From Candidatus Nitrosocosmicus arcticus (lineage in GTDB: Archaea; Thermoproteota; Nitrososphaeria; Nitrososphaerales; Nitrososphaeraceae): 64,000 bases of DNA. Shown piece by piece: positions 28,606 through 37,905 of the stretch. Below the pieces are notes generated by a model. The model ran no database searches. It was not told the origin of the DNA and was given only the letters and a program-made list of their open reading frames with translations. The stretch covers positions 62,001 through 126,000 of the forward strand of contig NZ_ML675583.1 of NCBI RefSeq assembly GCF_007826885.1. The letters are read 5' to 3'. Both the position numbers and the translations under genes were made by a program. The number at the start of each line of letters is the position of its first letter. Within the stretch, counting starts at the first letter, position 1.

Positions 28606-29076
28606 CTATATTTGAATTATAAAATCGATTTCTACTGGAGAATTCAATGGTAAACTATTTACTCCAACAGCTACTCTAGAGTGCCTGCCTAGGTCTCCAA
28701 ACACATCAATAAGGAAATCCGAAGCTCCATTAATGACTTTTGGATGATCTGTGAAAGCATCATCACAGTTGACATAGCCTGTTATTTTGACTATTCTTTT
28801 TACCTTATCTAAGTCGCCAATTAGGCTCTTAAGAATAGAGAAGGCGTTTAAACAACAAATTTTACAGGCTAGTTGAGCATCCTCAATTGAAATTTGTTTG
28901 CCTACTTTACCTCTAAATTTCAGGTCGTTTGCTGGAGAATTTATGTCGATTGGAAGTTGACCTGAAATAAAAACTAGACCGTTGACATTTACTATCGGGA
29001 CGTACGAACCTAATGCTTTTGGTTTTCCAATTGGAATAACAAGATTCAAAGATTCTATTTTTTTTTCCGGTATCAT
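28606..29076 (-). CDS. RidA/YjgF-family enamine/imine deaminase
   Basis: A 156-residue RidA-type protein, hydrolysing reactive enamines/imines from PLP enzymes or a related role. Visible features: PIGKPKALGSYVPIV, GLVFISGQLPID near residue 35, LDKVKRIVKITGYV near residue 92 and the signature SRVAVGVNSLPLNSPVEID at the C-terminus, including the Arg that binds the substrate carboxylate. It is about 25 residues longer than minimal RidA. It is head-to-head with the cupredoxin gene at 29160. Confidence 0.88.
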   Translation of the reverse strand: MIPEKKIESLNLVIPIGKPKALGSYVPIVNVNGLVFISGQLPIDINSPANDLKFRGKVGKQISIEDAQLACKICCLNAFSILKSLIGDLDKVKRIVKITGYVNCDDAFTDHPKVINGASDFLIDVFGDLGRHSRVAVGVNSLPLNSPVEIDFIIQI

Positions 29077-29159
29077 GTTTAAATATTCTATAATTAGAAT
29101 TAAAAGGTTAACTTTTGTATTCAGTAACCTTTTTAATATCTTTGACTTTTGTTGTAATT

Positions 29160-29843
29160 ATGTCAAAGGAGGGCGACCTTCCAAAACTTCCAATCAAAAA
29201 CAGGAAAATAGGTACTACAGGAATCTCTCTTATTGTGATAGGTTTATCATTGTTATCTATCTATATATTGTGGGCATCATTTGGCTATATTGGTCCTTCG
29301 TTCTCATCTGATGTTTTGAATTTGCAACAATCAACTTTAAGAGCCCAATATCACTTACCGGAAGAACCAGTTGTTACAGATCCTGCAGTATTACAAACCC
29401 CACCTTCACTTCGTCAGTTTTTGACAGACAATGCAACTAGTAGTCCGACCAATGCAACTAGTAGTCCGACCAATGCAACTAGTAGTCCGACCAATGCAAC
29501 TAGTAGTCCGACCAATGCAACAGATCAAGCTTCAGGTAATACTCAAGTATCAATAGTCCCCGGAGCATCTACTTTGACCGATACGGCATACAGTCCAAAT
29601 CCCGTCGAAGTCACTGTTGGTCAAACTGTAGTCTGGACAAACGATGATTCCGCATTTCATACTGTGACATCTGGACCCGCCGGTGCAGCAGATGCTGGGA
29701 AGGTATTTGATTCAGGTCTAACTGGTCCAACAGCATTGACTAGTAAAGGAAAAACCTTTGAGCATACATTCGATACAGCAGGTGAATATCCTTATTTTTG
29801 TACCTTACATCCAGCGATGGTTGGTACTGTGATGGTAAACTAA
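29160..29843 (+). CDS. Membrane-anchored cupredoxin (plastocyanin-like)
   Basis: A 227-residue blue copper protein from the ATG at 29160; an upstream in-frame TTG (29115) overlaps the TATA-like promoter and is less likely. A single N-terminal transmembrane helix (residues ~20-45) anchors it outside the cytoplasm. A linker with four exact NATSSPT repeats precedes the cupredoxin domain, whose type 1 copper ligands are H167, C214, H217 and M220 (CTLHPAM). Its domain closely resembles the one fused to the PQQ dehydrogenase at 5230-6894. Probably an electron carrier in the copper-based respiratory system. Confidence 0.9.
   Translation: MSKEGDLPKLPIKNRKIGTTGISLIVIGLSLLSIYILWASFGYIGPSFSSDVLNLQQSTLRAQYHLPEEPVVTDPAVLQTPPSLRQFLTDNATSSPTNATSSPTNATSSPTNATSSPTNATDQASGNTQVSIVPGASTLTDTAYSPNPVEVTVGQTVVWTNDDSAFHTVTSGPAGAADAGKVFDSGLTGPTALTSKGKTFEHTFDTAGEYPYFCTLHPAMVGTVMVN
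29430..29521 (+). repeat. 21-base tandem repeat encoding NATSSPT
   Basis: Four exact copies of a 21-base unit (29430-29513) followed by a partial fifth. The unit is a multiple of three, so copy number changes alter only the linker length of the cupredoxin at 29160-29843. Asn-X-Ser/Thr sequons make it a plausible N-glycosylated stalk. Confidence 0.95.
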
Positions 29844-30194
29844 AACAAAAAAGTCATTTTAATTTGTCTTTGTAGATGGAATAAAAGACTGTAGCTGTTT
29901 CCATCAGATTTGTTAATTGTTTATGGTGATGGAAACAATTCATCTTTACTCCAAATATGGGTAAATTACAACAAAGATAATTCCCACCGGAAGAGTTCTC
30001 AATATGAATTTGAAAAGGGAGCAAAAGAATGGAAAAGAATAGAATTGAACAGGAAATTTGAGTCATGCGTTCTCTGCTAATCCGTGACTAAAGAGATACC
30101 TATTTTATCTAATTACAATATTCTCTTATCAGAATAGAGCAGGACAAAAGTGATGATTAGTACATAATAAATATAATCATGTATCTTCAGAGTC
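29844..30194. other. Intergenic region
   Basis: About 350 bases. A 70-codon reverse-strand frame (29854-30066) exists but has no recognisable features or context, so I leave it out. A promoter for the downstream gene is expected close to 30165-30185 (AATAAATATAATC). Confidence 0.4.
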
Positions 30195-32306
30195 ATGGAT
30201 AATCGTTTTGACAATGCAAAACCCAATTCGTTGATCAAAGAAAACAGTCCGTATCTACTACAACATGCTTATAATCCAGTTAACTGGTTGCCTTGGAATG
30301 ACGATTCTATCAATTTGGCAAAAAGAGAAGACAAACCAATCTTTCTCAGCATAGGATATAGTTCATGTCATTGGTGTCATGTAATGGCACATGAGTCGTT
30401 TGAAGATACCGAAGTTGCAAAAACCATGAATGAAAAATTTATTAACATAAAGGTCGACAGAGAGGAAAGACCAGATATAGATGACATATATCAAAGAGCA
30501 TGTCAACTAGTAAATGGTAATGGTGGCTGGCCATTATCGGTATTTTTGACGCCTGATCTCAAGCCATTTTATGTAGGTACATATTTTCCAAAAGATAGCA
30601 GATATGGTATGCCGGGTTTTACTGAAATTTTAAATCAACTTTCTCAGGCCTATTCCCATAAAAAAAGCGATATAAATAAAACCACGTCGGAATTTGTAGA
30701 AGCCCTGATAAACACATCAAAAGATATTTTGAACAACAAAAATGTAGAAATTGACAAAACAGTTCTGGACGAATCTGCACTAAATTTATTGCAAATGGCA
30801 GACTTTATTCATGGAGGTTTTGGGATCTCCCCTAAATTTCCTAACGTATCTAATCTATTATTTTTGCTTCGTTACTACGATATATCAGGTATTGAAAAAT
30901 TCAAGGACTTCGTAACTCTAACAAGTGAAAAAATGATCTTTGGGGGGATACATGATCACCTAGGAGGTGGATTCTCGAGATATTCGACCGATCAAAAATG
31001 GCTAGTGCCCCATTTTGAAAAAATGTTGTACGATAATGCATTATTGGTTATTTTGTTTTGTGAAATGTATCAAATAACCAAGGAAAAAATATTTAGAGAT
31101 ACTGTTGAAAAAACCTTGGATTATATTTTACGTGTGCTTACAAATAAGGAAGGAATTTTCCTTTCAGCTGAAGATGCAGATTCTGACGGAGAAGAGGGAA
31201 AATTTTATGTATGGTCTAAGAGAGAGATCACCTCAATCATTCAAACTCCTTTACACCAAAATATCTTCTGCGAATACTTTGATATAACAGAAGTAGGGAA
31301 TTTTGAAGGGAAAAACATATTAAATATCAAAACCTCCGTCGAACATCTAGCAAGAAAGTATGGATTAGATGTGAAGGAGGTTAAGAACATTATCGCCGTA
31401 AATTCTACAAAGCTTTTTGATATCAGAGAGAAAAGGATAAAACCTCAAAAAGATGATAAAACAATTTTATCGTGGAATGCACTAGCTGTATCTGCTTTTA
31501 TCAAAGGTTATAAGATAACGGGTAATAAAGAATATTTAAAAACTGTACTAACCGCAGTGGACGTCATCGAAACAAAGGTAAAGTCCAAGGAAGGATATTT
31601 ATGCAGGATTTATAAACAAGATAAAGCCAAAATACTTGCTTATTTGGATGATTATGCTTTTTACATAAATTCTCTTTTGGATCTATTTGAGGTAAAATCA
31701 GATCCAAGGTTCATTGAACTAGCATCTTATTATACAGATGTTTTGATAAAGCATTTTTGGGACGGACAAGAAAATAATTTTTATTATTCTTCCGATATGC
31801 ATGAATCTATTCTCACTAAAACCAAAGTCTTGTATGATTTGGCTTTGCCAAGCGGAAATTCGGTTTCAATATCAAATTTGATCCGTCTTCATCACATAAC
31901 AGGGAAAAACAATTACTTGGACATGGCTGAGAAAATGATGAAAGGTTCTATATCATCCGCGTTAGATAATCCATTTGGTTTTGGTTGGTTATTATCATCG
32001 ACATATCTATATGTTAAAAAACCAACGGAAATAACCATTTTTTCAAAAGGTAATAAATCGGATATGATTGATGAAATGAATAAGATGTATGTTCCAAATG
32101 GCATTTTTTCTATTCTACATGAGGACAATGCCTCAGAAAAGTTAGATAAATACGATTTGTTCAAGAATAACTCACTGATTAAAGAAAAACCTGCCAGCGA
32201 TTTTGCAATAATATGTAAAGACTTTACTTGTTCGCCCCCATTAACCAATGTGGAAAAAATAAGGGATATTTTGTCTTCAAATTCATCAAAGGAAAGGATT
32301 AAATAA
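30195..32306 (+). CDS. YyaL/SSP411-type protein (thioredoxin-like domain plus alpha/alpha barrel)
   Basis: A 703-residue member of the DUF255/YyaL family (relatives: human SPATA20). The first ~170 residues form a thioredoxin-like domain with the family-typical [15 protein letters not shown], then [14 protein letters not shown] (CxxC at about residues 56-59), [10 protein letters not shown] and [14 protein letters not shown]. The rest is an (alpha/alpha)6-like barrel with [22 protein letters not shown] and [16 protein letters not shown]. Biochemical function is not established; the cytoplasmic location and CxxC suggest redox or glycan-related chemistry. Length fits the family. Confidence 0.92.
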   Translation: MDNRFDNAKPNSLIKENSPYLLQHAYNPVNWLPWNDDSINLAKREDKPIFLSIGYSSCHWCHVMAHESFEDTEVAKTMNEKFINIKVDREERPDIDDIYQRACQLVNGNGGWPLSVFLTPDLKPFYVGTYFPKDSRYGMPGFTEILNQLSQAYSHKKSDINKTTSEFVEALINTSKDILNNKNVEIDKTVLDESALNLLQMADFIHGGFGISPKFPNVSNLLFLLRYYDISGIEKFKDFVTLTSEKMIFGGIHDHLGGGFSRYSTDQKWLVPHFEKMLYDNALLVILFCEMYQITKEKIFRDTVEKTLDYILRVLTNKEGIFLSAEDADSDGEEGKFYVWSKREITSIIQTPLHQNIFCEYFDITEVGNFEGKNILNIKTSVEHLARKYGLDVKEVKNIIAVNSTKLFDIREKRIKPQKDDKTILSWNALAVSAFIKGYKITGNKEYLKTVLTAVDVIETKVKSKEGYLCRIYKQDKAKILAYLDDYAFYINSLLDLFEVKSDPRFIELASYYTDVLIKHFWDGQENNFYYSSDMHESILTKTKVLYDLALPSGNSVSISNLIRLHHITGKNNYLDMAEKMMKGSISSALDNPFGFGWLLSSTYLYVKKPTEITIFSKGNKSDMIDEMNKMYVPNGIFSILHEDNASEKLDKYDLFKNNSLIKEKPASDFAIICKDFTCSPPLTNVEKIRDILSSNSSKERIK

Positions 32307-32327
32307 TTTTTTTATAATTATATCACA

Positions 32328-33137
32328 GTGTCAATTCTTACACAATTCAGATTTTTTTTTATCATTGGAATAATTATTTTGAGTTTGGGATCAGTTTCTA
32401 ATCTGGATGTTTTTGGTCAAATGGAACAAACATCCAATAATTTTGATAAAGCAAAGTCATCTAGTGATGAGGCGATTTCTCTAATTGATTCTTTGAAAGG
32501 ATCATCCTTACTTGATTCGGTAGTTGAAGGTATGCAAAATTTTTCTTTTGCGATATCAAACCAATCAGATAATAACGACGATGAGATTTCGCAAACATTA
32601 GATAGTGCTTTAAATTATCTTGGACCGAATAATACTGCATCAAATATTACAACTGTTTCTCCGGATAAAAGCAATATTACCATATCAGACAACAATAACA
32701 ATTTAACCAGCGATGATAATATTACTAATAATAATAATAGTAACAATAATATAGAAAATATGCAATCTATGATGATACTGCCCTACCCTATGACTATTTC
32801 TTCAAAGGATTACATTCCGCTATATAGTTCAATGCCATTGAAAATTTTGAATGGAAACATCCTAGCAAAACTTCCGTGTAATTCAACTAATCCATTATTA
32901 CAAATCGTAGGCACTTCTGCCGATAACAACGTGTTTCCCATTCAGATGAATCTTGTGTCTAACTTTTCAAAATTAGGGAGCATGTGTATGTACCAGTCAA
33001 TAATTCCCAATGATTTATCCAATCTTCTATATTCACATACTATAACTAATATTTATTTATACAATCCACTTGACTTCTCACTCGAAGTTCCCACAACAAC
33101 TTCCATTTTCATTGGAATACATAAATTGATAGAGTGA
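32328..33137 (+). CDS. Secreted Asn/Ser-rich protein
   Basis: A 269-residue protein starting at GTG 32328, 21 bases after the YyaL-type gene and probably co-transcribed. A signal peptide runs to about residue 31. Residues ~35-95 are polar and helical; ~105-145 is an Asn/Asp/Ser low-complexity linker with many N-X-S/T sites; ~150-269 is a compact, possibly beta-rich domain (PYPMTISSKDYIPLYSSMPLKILNG) with two cysteines. Not recognised as a named family. Confidence 0.68.
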   Translation: MSILTQFRFFFIIGIIILSLGSVSNLDVFGQMEQTSNNFDKAKSSSDEAISLIDSLKGSSLLDSVVEGMQNFSFAISNQSDNNDDEISQTLDSALNYLGPNNTASNITTVSPDKSNITISDNNNNLTSDDNITNNNNSNNNIENMQSMMILPYPMTISSKDYIPLYSSMPLKILNGNILAKLPCNSTNPLLQIVGTSADNNVFPIQMNLVSNFSKLGSMCMYQSIIPNDLSNLLYSHTITNIYLYNPLDFSLEVPTTTSIFIGIHKLIE

Positions 33138-33144
33138 TCATTTT

Positions 33145-33453
33145 CTAGATCGAATACATTATCCCACCAGAGACAATAGGAATAGATTCTAAGTTCGATA
33201 AATCCTTTATACGAGCGATAATGGCATTGAACCAAAGACTATCGATGCCTTGACTCCAAATTGTTATCTTTTTATATTCCCTTTCTTTCCCCTGATGAAA
33301 AAAACCTTTGCAATCTTCGACGGTCATGTTATTATATTTTTGACTAATTTCTTCAATAGCTAAATTTGCTTCTGATGGCAAATACAATATAGTCAGAGTG
33401 GGATATGGAATTGTATCCGCAGAAGTAGATGATGATGATGCATCGTTAGCCAT
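33145..33453 (-). CDS. Hypothetical protein, 102 aa
   Basis: Ser/Thr/Asp-rich N-terminus followed by a compact alpha/beta part (TLTILYLPSEANLAIEEISQKYN, then KKITIWSQGIDSLWFNAIIARIKDL). No family recognised. It converges on the secreted-protein gene with seven bases between stops, and is divergent from the paralogue at 33572. Intact frame with an ATG and neighbour-like base use support a real gene. Confidence 0.55.
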   Translation of the reverse strand: MANDASSSSTSADTIPYPTLTILYLPSEANLAIEEISQKYNNMTVEDCKGFFHQGKEREYKKITIWSQGIDSLWFNAIIARIKDLSNLESIPIVSGGIMYSI

Positions 33454-33571
33454 GGTTATATTATGTTTTAGACTTATATGATGATTTCGTTGAAATATTT
33501 AGAATATGTTGAGACCATAAATGATTGAAAATTCATAAAAGGCTATATGTTTATTATTTTAATATAACAAC

Positions 33572-33946
33572 ATGAAGGCTGATCAATTCACAAAAAGCAT
33601 ACTAGATTTAGATAATGATATTTTATTCAGTGGAGTTATTGAAAAATCCGGACATTTAAATATCAGTAATCAAAGGGATTCTCTTGACAAACATCTAAAA
33701 GGAAGAAATGCGGAACTGATTATTTCTGAATCTGCATATGCAGTTGATTTAAGGAAAGCGTTCACTACATCATTTGGAAGTTTAAACTCCATTTGTTATC
33801 AATATAGTTCACTAAAAATATTAATTATTCCAGTCAAAGAACATGTATTATTCTTAGTAATCAACAAAAATGTTAAAGCAGACGATTTGACTCAGAAAGT
33901 TTACAATATTATTAATTCAACCAAAGAACTGGATTTATATTCTTAA
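33572..33946 (+). CDS. Small thaumarchaeal-type protein (paralogue of 24686-25054)
   Basis: A 124-residue protein with the same layout as the protein at 24686-25054: short N-terminal helix, LFSGVIEKSGHLN, a central helix AVDLRKAFTTSFG and hydrophobic strands LKILIIPVKEHVLFLVI. A Roadblock/longin-like fold is inferred from pattern only. The stop codon lies in the first unit of a 52-base tandem duplication (33937-34042). Function unknown. Confidence 0.72.
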   Translation: MKADQFTKSILDLDNDILFSGVIEKSGHLNISNQRDSLDKHLKGRNAELIISESAYAVDLRKAFTTSFGSLNSICYQYSSLKILIIPVKEHVLFLVINKNVKADDLTQKVYNIINSTKELDLYS

Positions 33947-34042
33947 AGAGGTCGTTATGATTGAATAAGAAATAACTTGATTTTGTTGATATTCTTAAAG
34001 AGGTCGTTATGATTGAATAAGAAATAACTTGATTTTGTTGAT
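33937..34042 (+). repeat. 52-base tandem duplication over a gene 3' end
   Basis: Two exact 52-base copies, 33937-33988 and 33989-34040, plus two further matching bases. The first copy contains the last codons and stop of the gene at 33572-33946; the second lies in the spacer. It looks like a recent slippage or unequal-crossover event. Confidence 0.95.
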
Positions 34043-34063
34043 AGTTATTTAAAAAAACATAAA

Positions 34064-34414
34064 TTATTCTTTATGGTTCTTTTGCTGTGACCAAAAATCT
34101 AACAACCTAAAATATGAGGAAGTTGCTTCTTTCATGGTATGAAGATATGCCTCTCGTAATTGTTCCCATATCAGATAATAATTAAGATTATTTTCCAAAT
34201 TTTTCTCTACATTTCCTTGTTTCCCATCGAGCCTGCTTGAATTAAAGTTATTTGTAACCGAGGAATCATTTTGTGGTTCTTGTAGAACAGTCTTTTCTTC
34301 TGCTTCTCGTTTGGTTTTTTCTTCTGCTTCTCGTTTGGTTTTTTCTTCTGCTTCTCGTTTGGTTTTTTCTTCTGCTTCTTTATTGGGTATTACATAACCT
34401 TTTGGAAGTGTCAT
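34064..34414 (-). CDS. Small protein with KREAEEKT repeats
   Basis: A 116-residue protein. After MTLPKGYVIPN comes an uninterrupted charged helix made of EAEEKTKR units (residues ~12-42), likely a single alpha-helix or coiled coil, then a polar linker and a C-terminal segment NNLNYYLIWEQLREAYLHTMKEATSSYFRLLDFW that is amphipathic. The latter is reminiscent of phasin-like or oligomerising helices, but I cannot assign a family. Monocistronic. Confidence 0.6.
   Translation of the reverse strand: MTLPKGYVIPNKEAEEKTKREAEEKTKREAEEKTKREAEEKTVLQEPQNDSSVTNNFNSSRLDGKQGNVEKNLENNLNYYLIWEQLREAYLHTMKEATSSYFRLLDFWSQQKNHKE
34293..34381 (-). repeat. 24-base tandem repeat encoding EAEEKTKR
   Basis: Three exact copies of a 24-base unit (34293-34364) plus a partial copy. 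Being in frame, expansions only lengthen the charged helix of the protein at 34064-34414. Confidence 0.95.
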
Positions 34415-34471
34415 AGTTACAGTGACACAAGAGAAGATTAATGTTTTTCTAAGATTCTTAAGATAATTAAT

Positions 34472-35230
34472 TCAAATTAATGCGATTATAGAATCAAAAT
34501 TTTTTTTTGACTTGTCCATTTTATAGCTTGATAATAGATTTAAGAATTCGACTCTCTTTTTATCATAATTAACAAATTTGTTTATTTGATCTGATATAAT
34601 ACCTTTGAAAATTAACCCTTGAAATGCGGATGTAACATTATTAACTTTTCTGATGCAACTAGCACTTTCAAAATCTACTATGGTGCACTTTGAACCACAA
34701 TGAGAAATTATTACATGATTATCTAACTTATTTAGTTGACCATGATCTATGTGTAGTTTATCTAGGGTGTAACATTGAGTCAAAATATTAATGATGATTT
34801 TTCGTACCAAGTCTAAGTTCATTTTTGATTTTAAGAACCAGTTTCTTGCGGACAAACCTTCGATGAACTCCATTAAAAGAGCATTTTTTGTATAAGAGTA
34901 AACCTTGGGGCCCAAATTATTCCTATTTATACTCTGGTAAAATTCAAATTCATTTTTCATACCGGTTCTACACGAGTCAATTCTCTTAATTTTTAGTGCC
35001 ATGGTTTTACTATGTATATTTTGAACTTTTAACACCAATCCTTCGCTCCCTTTCCCCAAAATCCTAATAGCATTTAAAAGAGTATTACCTTCCAGAATTA
35101 CAAATTTTAGATTTAACGATCTAAGTTCACCCAACCTAGAATAATAATCAGAGGCACTAAATCTGGGATAACATAATAAATCGATCAAATTAGCTGATGA
35201 TAAAATAAATTTGTTAGAATACTCTTCCAT
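34472..35230 (-). CDS. Archaeal Ser/Thr protein kinase-like protein (COG2112 type)
   Basis: A 252-residue atypical kinase. The glycine-rich loop reads LGKGSEGLVLKV (residues ~58-69), the ATP-anchoring Lys is in MALKIKRI, the hinge is ALLMEFIEG, the catalytic-loop equivalent is HIDHGQLNKLDNHVII and the metal-binding DFG is DFE (IVDFESAS). HGQLN and DFES are the hallmarks of the predicted archaeal kinases of COG2112. It overlaps the start... of its upstream neighbour's end (cca, 35214-35230) by 17 bases, so the two are translationally linked. Substrate unknown; a link to tRNA metabolism is inference from context. Confidence 0.85.
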   Translation of the reverse strand: MEEYSNKFILSSANLIDLLCYPRFSASDYYSRLGELRSLNLKFVILEGNTLLNAIRILGKGSEGLVLKVQNIHSKTMALKIKRIDSCRTGMKNEFEFYQSINRNNLGPKVYSYTKNALLMEFIEGLSARNWFLKSKMNLDLVRKIIINILTQCYTLDKLHIDHGQLNKLDNHVIISHCGSKCTIVDFESASCIRKVNNVTSAFQGLIFKGIISDQINKFVNYDKKRVEFLNLLSSYKMDKSKKNFDSIIALI

Positions 35231-36614
35231 CCGTATATAATAATTCAGAAACAGTATTTTTTATATGTTCATCCAAAGAAGGATTTTGATCCAGGGTATA
35301 TATTTTGAAGGATCGAAAAAAATCATTCTTCAACCCTCTAGGGATCCCTATTAAATCAGGTTTATTCGTGAGAACAAATTCCAGATAATCTTTTGCGTTA
35401 GTGAATTCTCTAAAAAGAAGGCACCTAGTTCTAGAGTCATTGTCTAACCATTTTAATGGAGAGCGATCGTTAATCTCTATAAATTTTTCTACGTCATGTA
35501 ATCTAAATATTTCAGGACCTATTTTGAAAGATAATTTAGAAATTGTTAGAGATTCATATAATAAAGCAATAACACAAACTTTTTCCTTTTCATGCACATT
35601 ACATTGATATTTCAATATTCTAAAACCATATGATTCGACAAATTTACATATGGACCTTGTCATTTTCTTAAGCTGCCCCCAGATGACATCAGATGGTCTA
35701 TCACTATATTTGAATTCAATTACCAGAATGAAAGGAGACAATAAATATTTGAGATCATTGTCTGGGCGAGATATCGGTTCCTCTCGAAAATAATTATTGC
35801 CAGGATTTACTAAAAACTTTCTTGAACTCTGGATTAGAGTCGCGACTGAGCGATATGAAATAGCACTGCCTAAATTTCTATTTTCATCAATTGGATCTAG
35901 TATTACTAGAAAACTATCAAAAATCCTCTTATGTTTTTCCTGTTCGTGATCGGGTTTCGTGATTATAATAACTGAGTTGTCATTACAGTATGTAGAAAAA
36001 AAATGGATAGTCGATAAAAAAGATCCAAATTTTAAAATCAGGACTTCACATACATATCCGCTAAACCCTTCTATAGAAATCTCAGCTCCATAAATTTTTA
36101 GAGATTTCAAAAACTTCTTAAGTACTCTCACTTGATTTTTCTTTTCCTGGTTCAAATTACTGATTACATAAGAGGTATGGAATGGGGAACGGTCAGCTGC
36201 ACTTTTCCAATCCCCGAAGGAGACATCAAAGCACGGGACAATGTTAAATTTAACCCCGTCAACATAAGCTTCTACATAAGGATGATCTGCATACCTAAGA
36301 TACGGAGAGTATTCCTTTAGAGCTTGCATTCCAATTAGCTTTCCGTAATCTTCAAAATGACCATAATCAACTTCATTCTTAAATTTGATAAAAATATCAA
36401 TATCGGCTTCGTTTTTAAGCCAAGTTCCTTTAGCAAAAGAGCCACCGAACACGATTTCCTTTATCTTAGAGCCAAGTTTATATTCAGAAACACAAGATTC
36501 AAGTTTATTCTTCACCTTGTTAGCCATAGCATGAAGATTAATTTCTTCTTCTGATGTAGGAGTACATTCCTTTAATATTCCTTCGATTAATTTATCGATA
36601 CTAGGATTACTCAT
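35214..36614 (-). CDS. cca: Archaeal (class I) CCA-adding enzyme
   Basis: Adds or repairs the 3' CCA of tRNAs. The 466-residue protein has the class I nucleotidyltransferase signature FGGSFAKGTWLKNEADIDIFIKF (split here: GGSFAKGT and DIDIF, residues ~59-78), a central domain with YVEAYVDGVKFNIVPCFDV (third carboxylate) and the C-terminal body/tail domains. Length is normal for the archaeal enzyme. It sits five bases after thpR and overlaps the kinase-like gene, forming a three-gene RNA-related operon. Confidence 0.95.
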   Translation of the reverse strand: MSNPSIDKLIEGILKECTPTSEEEINLHAMANKVKNKLESCVSEYKLGSKIKEIVFGGSFAKGTWLKNEADIDIFIKFKNEVDYGHFEDYGKLIGMQALKEYSPYLRYADHPYVEAYVDGVKFNIVPCFDVSFGDWKSAADRSPFHTSYVISNLNQEKKNQVRVLKKFLKSLKIYGAEISIEGFSGYVCEVLILKFGSFLSTIHFFSTYCNDNSVIIITKPDHEQEKHKRIFDSFLVILDPIDENRNLGSAISYRSVATLIQSSRKFLVNPGNNYFREEPISRPDNDLKYLLSPFILVIEFKYSDRPSDVIWGQLKKMTRSICKFVESYGFRILKYQCNVHEKEKVCVIALLYESLTISKLSFKIGPEIFRLHDVEKFIEINDRSPLKWLDNDSRTRCLLFREFTNAKDYLEFVLTNKPDLIGIPRGLKNDFFRSFKIYTLDQNPSLDEHIKNTVSELLYTDGRVF

Positions 36615-36619
36615 TTCTT

Positions 36620-37201
36620 TTACGCTTGTGCGTTAATGGTAAACAAATCAGAATATATAGGACCATCTGCTGTCAGCATGCTTTGTTTTAATTTAATTTG
36701 GTTTATCTCATCTTTAAATAGATCAAATTGAAAATTAGGATCAAAAGATATACGACCCTTAAAATGTCGATTTATACGAAAAATTGTAAGATGAGGGACG
36801 TATACAGATTTTTCTTCACTAGAATTGTGTTGTGTTTCCTTCCCGTAGCCAATATCTTTCTCCAGCAATTTTGAAATTGCATCAAAAAGGTCATTTAATT
36901 TTTTAGAACTTTGATTATCCAGCCCCAACCAGATAACCCTAGGTTCAGAGTTTTTTGGAAAACAGCCTATGTTAGCGAATCTAATCTCAAATGGATCAAA
37001 AGTTAAACTTTCCAAATTGGAGATAATTTCCCTTACTTCAAAATCGGTCTTTTCCCCCAAAAACATCATTGTCAAGTGAAGATTATACTTGTTGATGAGT
37101 CTAACATAATGGCGGTCAAATTCATATTCTTTCATAATTTGATTCTGAATATGGATTATTTTCTCAACCCTTGGAATATCTATTGCAACAAATATACGCA
37201 T
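36620..37201 (-). CDS. thpR: RNA 2',3'-cyclic phosphodiesterase (ThpR/LigT-like)
   Basis: A 193-residue 2H phosphoesterase, acting on 2',3'-cyclic phosphate RNA ends or tRNA-splicing intermediates. The two catalytic HxT motifs are HLTMMFLG near residue 42 and HLTIFRI near residue 138. MRIFVAIDIP is the typical start. It is the first gene of the thpR-cca-kinase cluster, with five bases before cca. Given the many tRNA introns in this genome, a role near tRNA splicing is plausible but inferred. Confidence 0.92.
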   Translation of the reverse strand: MRIFVAIDIPRVEKIIHIQNQIMKEYEFDRHYVRLINKYNLHLTMMFLGEKTDFEVREIISNLESLTFDPFEIRFANIGCFPKNSEPRVIWLGLDNQSSKKLNDLFDAISKLLEKDIGYGKETQHNSSEEKSVYVPHLTIFRINRHFKGRISFDPNFQFDLFKDEINQIKLKQSMLTADGPIYSDLFTINAQA

Positions 37202-37298
37202 GAATACAATCAGATGAAGTTCTAACTATATTAATTCTCAATAATCAAAGTAATCAAAAAATAAATATTGATAGAATGTTCACAGATTAGATTAGAGG

Positions 37299-37898
37299 TT
37301 GTCGGTTCTAAACCAATTTATAATTTGCTTAACAGGAATGCCTGGTGCAGGAAAATCGACAGTTGCTACTTTCCTCCAAAGTAAAGGATTTCATCTAATA
37401 ACTATGGGTGACGTAATAAGGGAAAAAGCGGTAGAAAACAACTTGCCGATGGATGATAAGAGTCTTGGAGATTTGATGAAAAATTTAAGAAAGCATCACG
37501 GAAATGAAGTTGTTGCAAGGTTAGTGATGGAGAAGATTAAAAAATTGGAAAATGCTAATTTTATTGTAGTAGATGGAATTAGAAGTTATGAGGAGTATTT
37601 GGTATTAAAAAACATAGGTTTTGTAAAGTTATTGGCTATTCATGCATCATCAAGTATTAGATATGACCATATAAAATTACGAGACAGGTCTGATACACCA
37701 TCAAATCATGAAAAGTTTTTACAAAGAGATGAACGAGAAATGAGTGTAGGCATAAGCAAAGCAATAGCTCTCGCGGACGAATCGATATCAAATAATGACC
37801 TATCTTTGATCGAGCTTAAAAATCACGTAGAAGTAATTATTAAAAAGTGGTCAGATGAGTATAATAGCCGGAAGCAAAAAAACATTCTTACCACGTAG
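37299..37898 (+). CDS. UPF0200-family P-loop kinase (dephospho-CoA kinase-like)
   Basis: A 199-residue nucleoside/CoA-kinase-like ATPase. Walker A is GMPGAGKST (residues ~13-21); ITMGDVIREKAVEN follows as in archaeal UPF0200 proteins; VVDGIRSYEEY near residue 92 is the Walker B-like segment and LRDRSDTPSNHEKFLQRDERE the lid. Start TTG at 37299. In many archaea this gene is paired or fused with UPF0201, which follows here after seven bases. Substrate uncertain. Confidence 0.88.
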   Translation: MSVLNQFIICLTGMPGAGKSTVATFLQSKGFHLITMGDVIREKAVENNLPMDDKSLGDLMKNLRKHHGNEVVARLVMEKIKKLENANFIVVDGIRSYEEYLVLKNIGFVKLLAIHASSSIRYDHIKLRDRSDTPSNHEKFLQRDEREMSVGISKAIALADESISNNDLSLIELKNHVEVIIKKWSDEYNSRKQKNILTT

Positions 37899-37905
37899 AA
37901 CAAAA

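Noticed and set aside
29115-29159. Upstream TTG start for the anchored cupredoxin
   Set aside because: It would translate the TATA-like promoter region and put a second hydrophobic stretch before the real anchor; ATG at 29160 is better.
29854-30066. 70-codon reverse-strand frame
   Set aside because: No recognisable features, poor composition and no context support; kept as intergenic.
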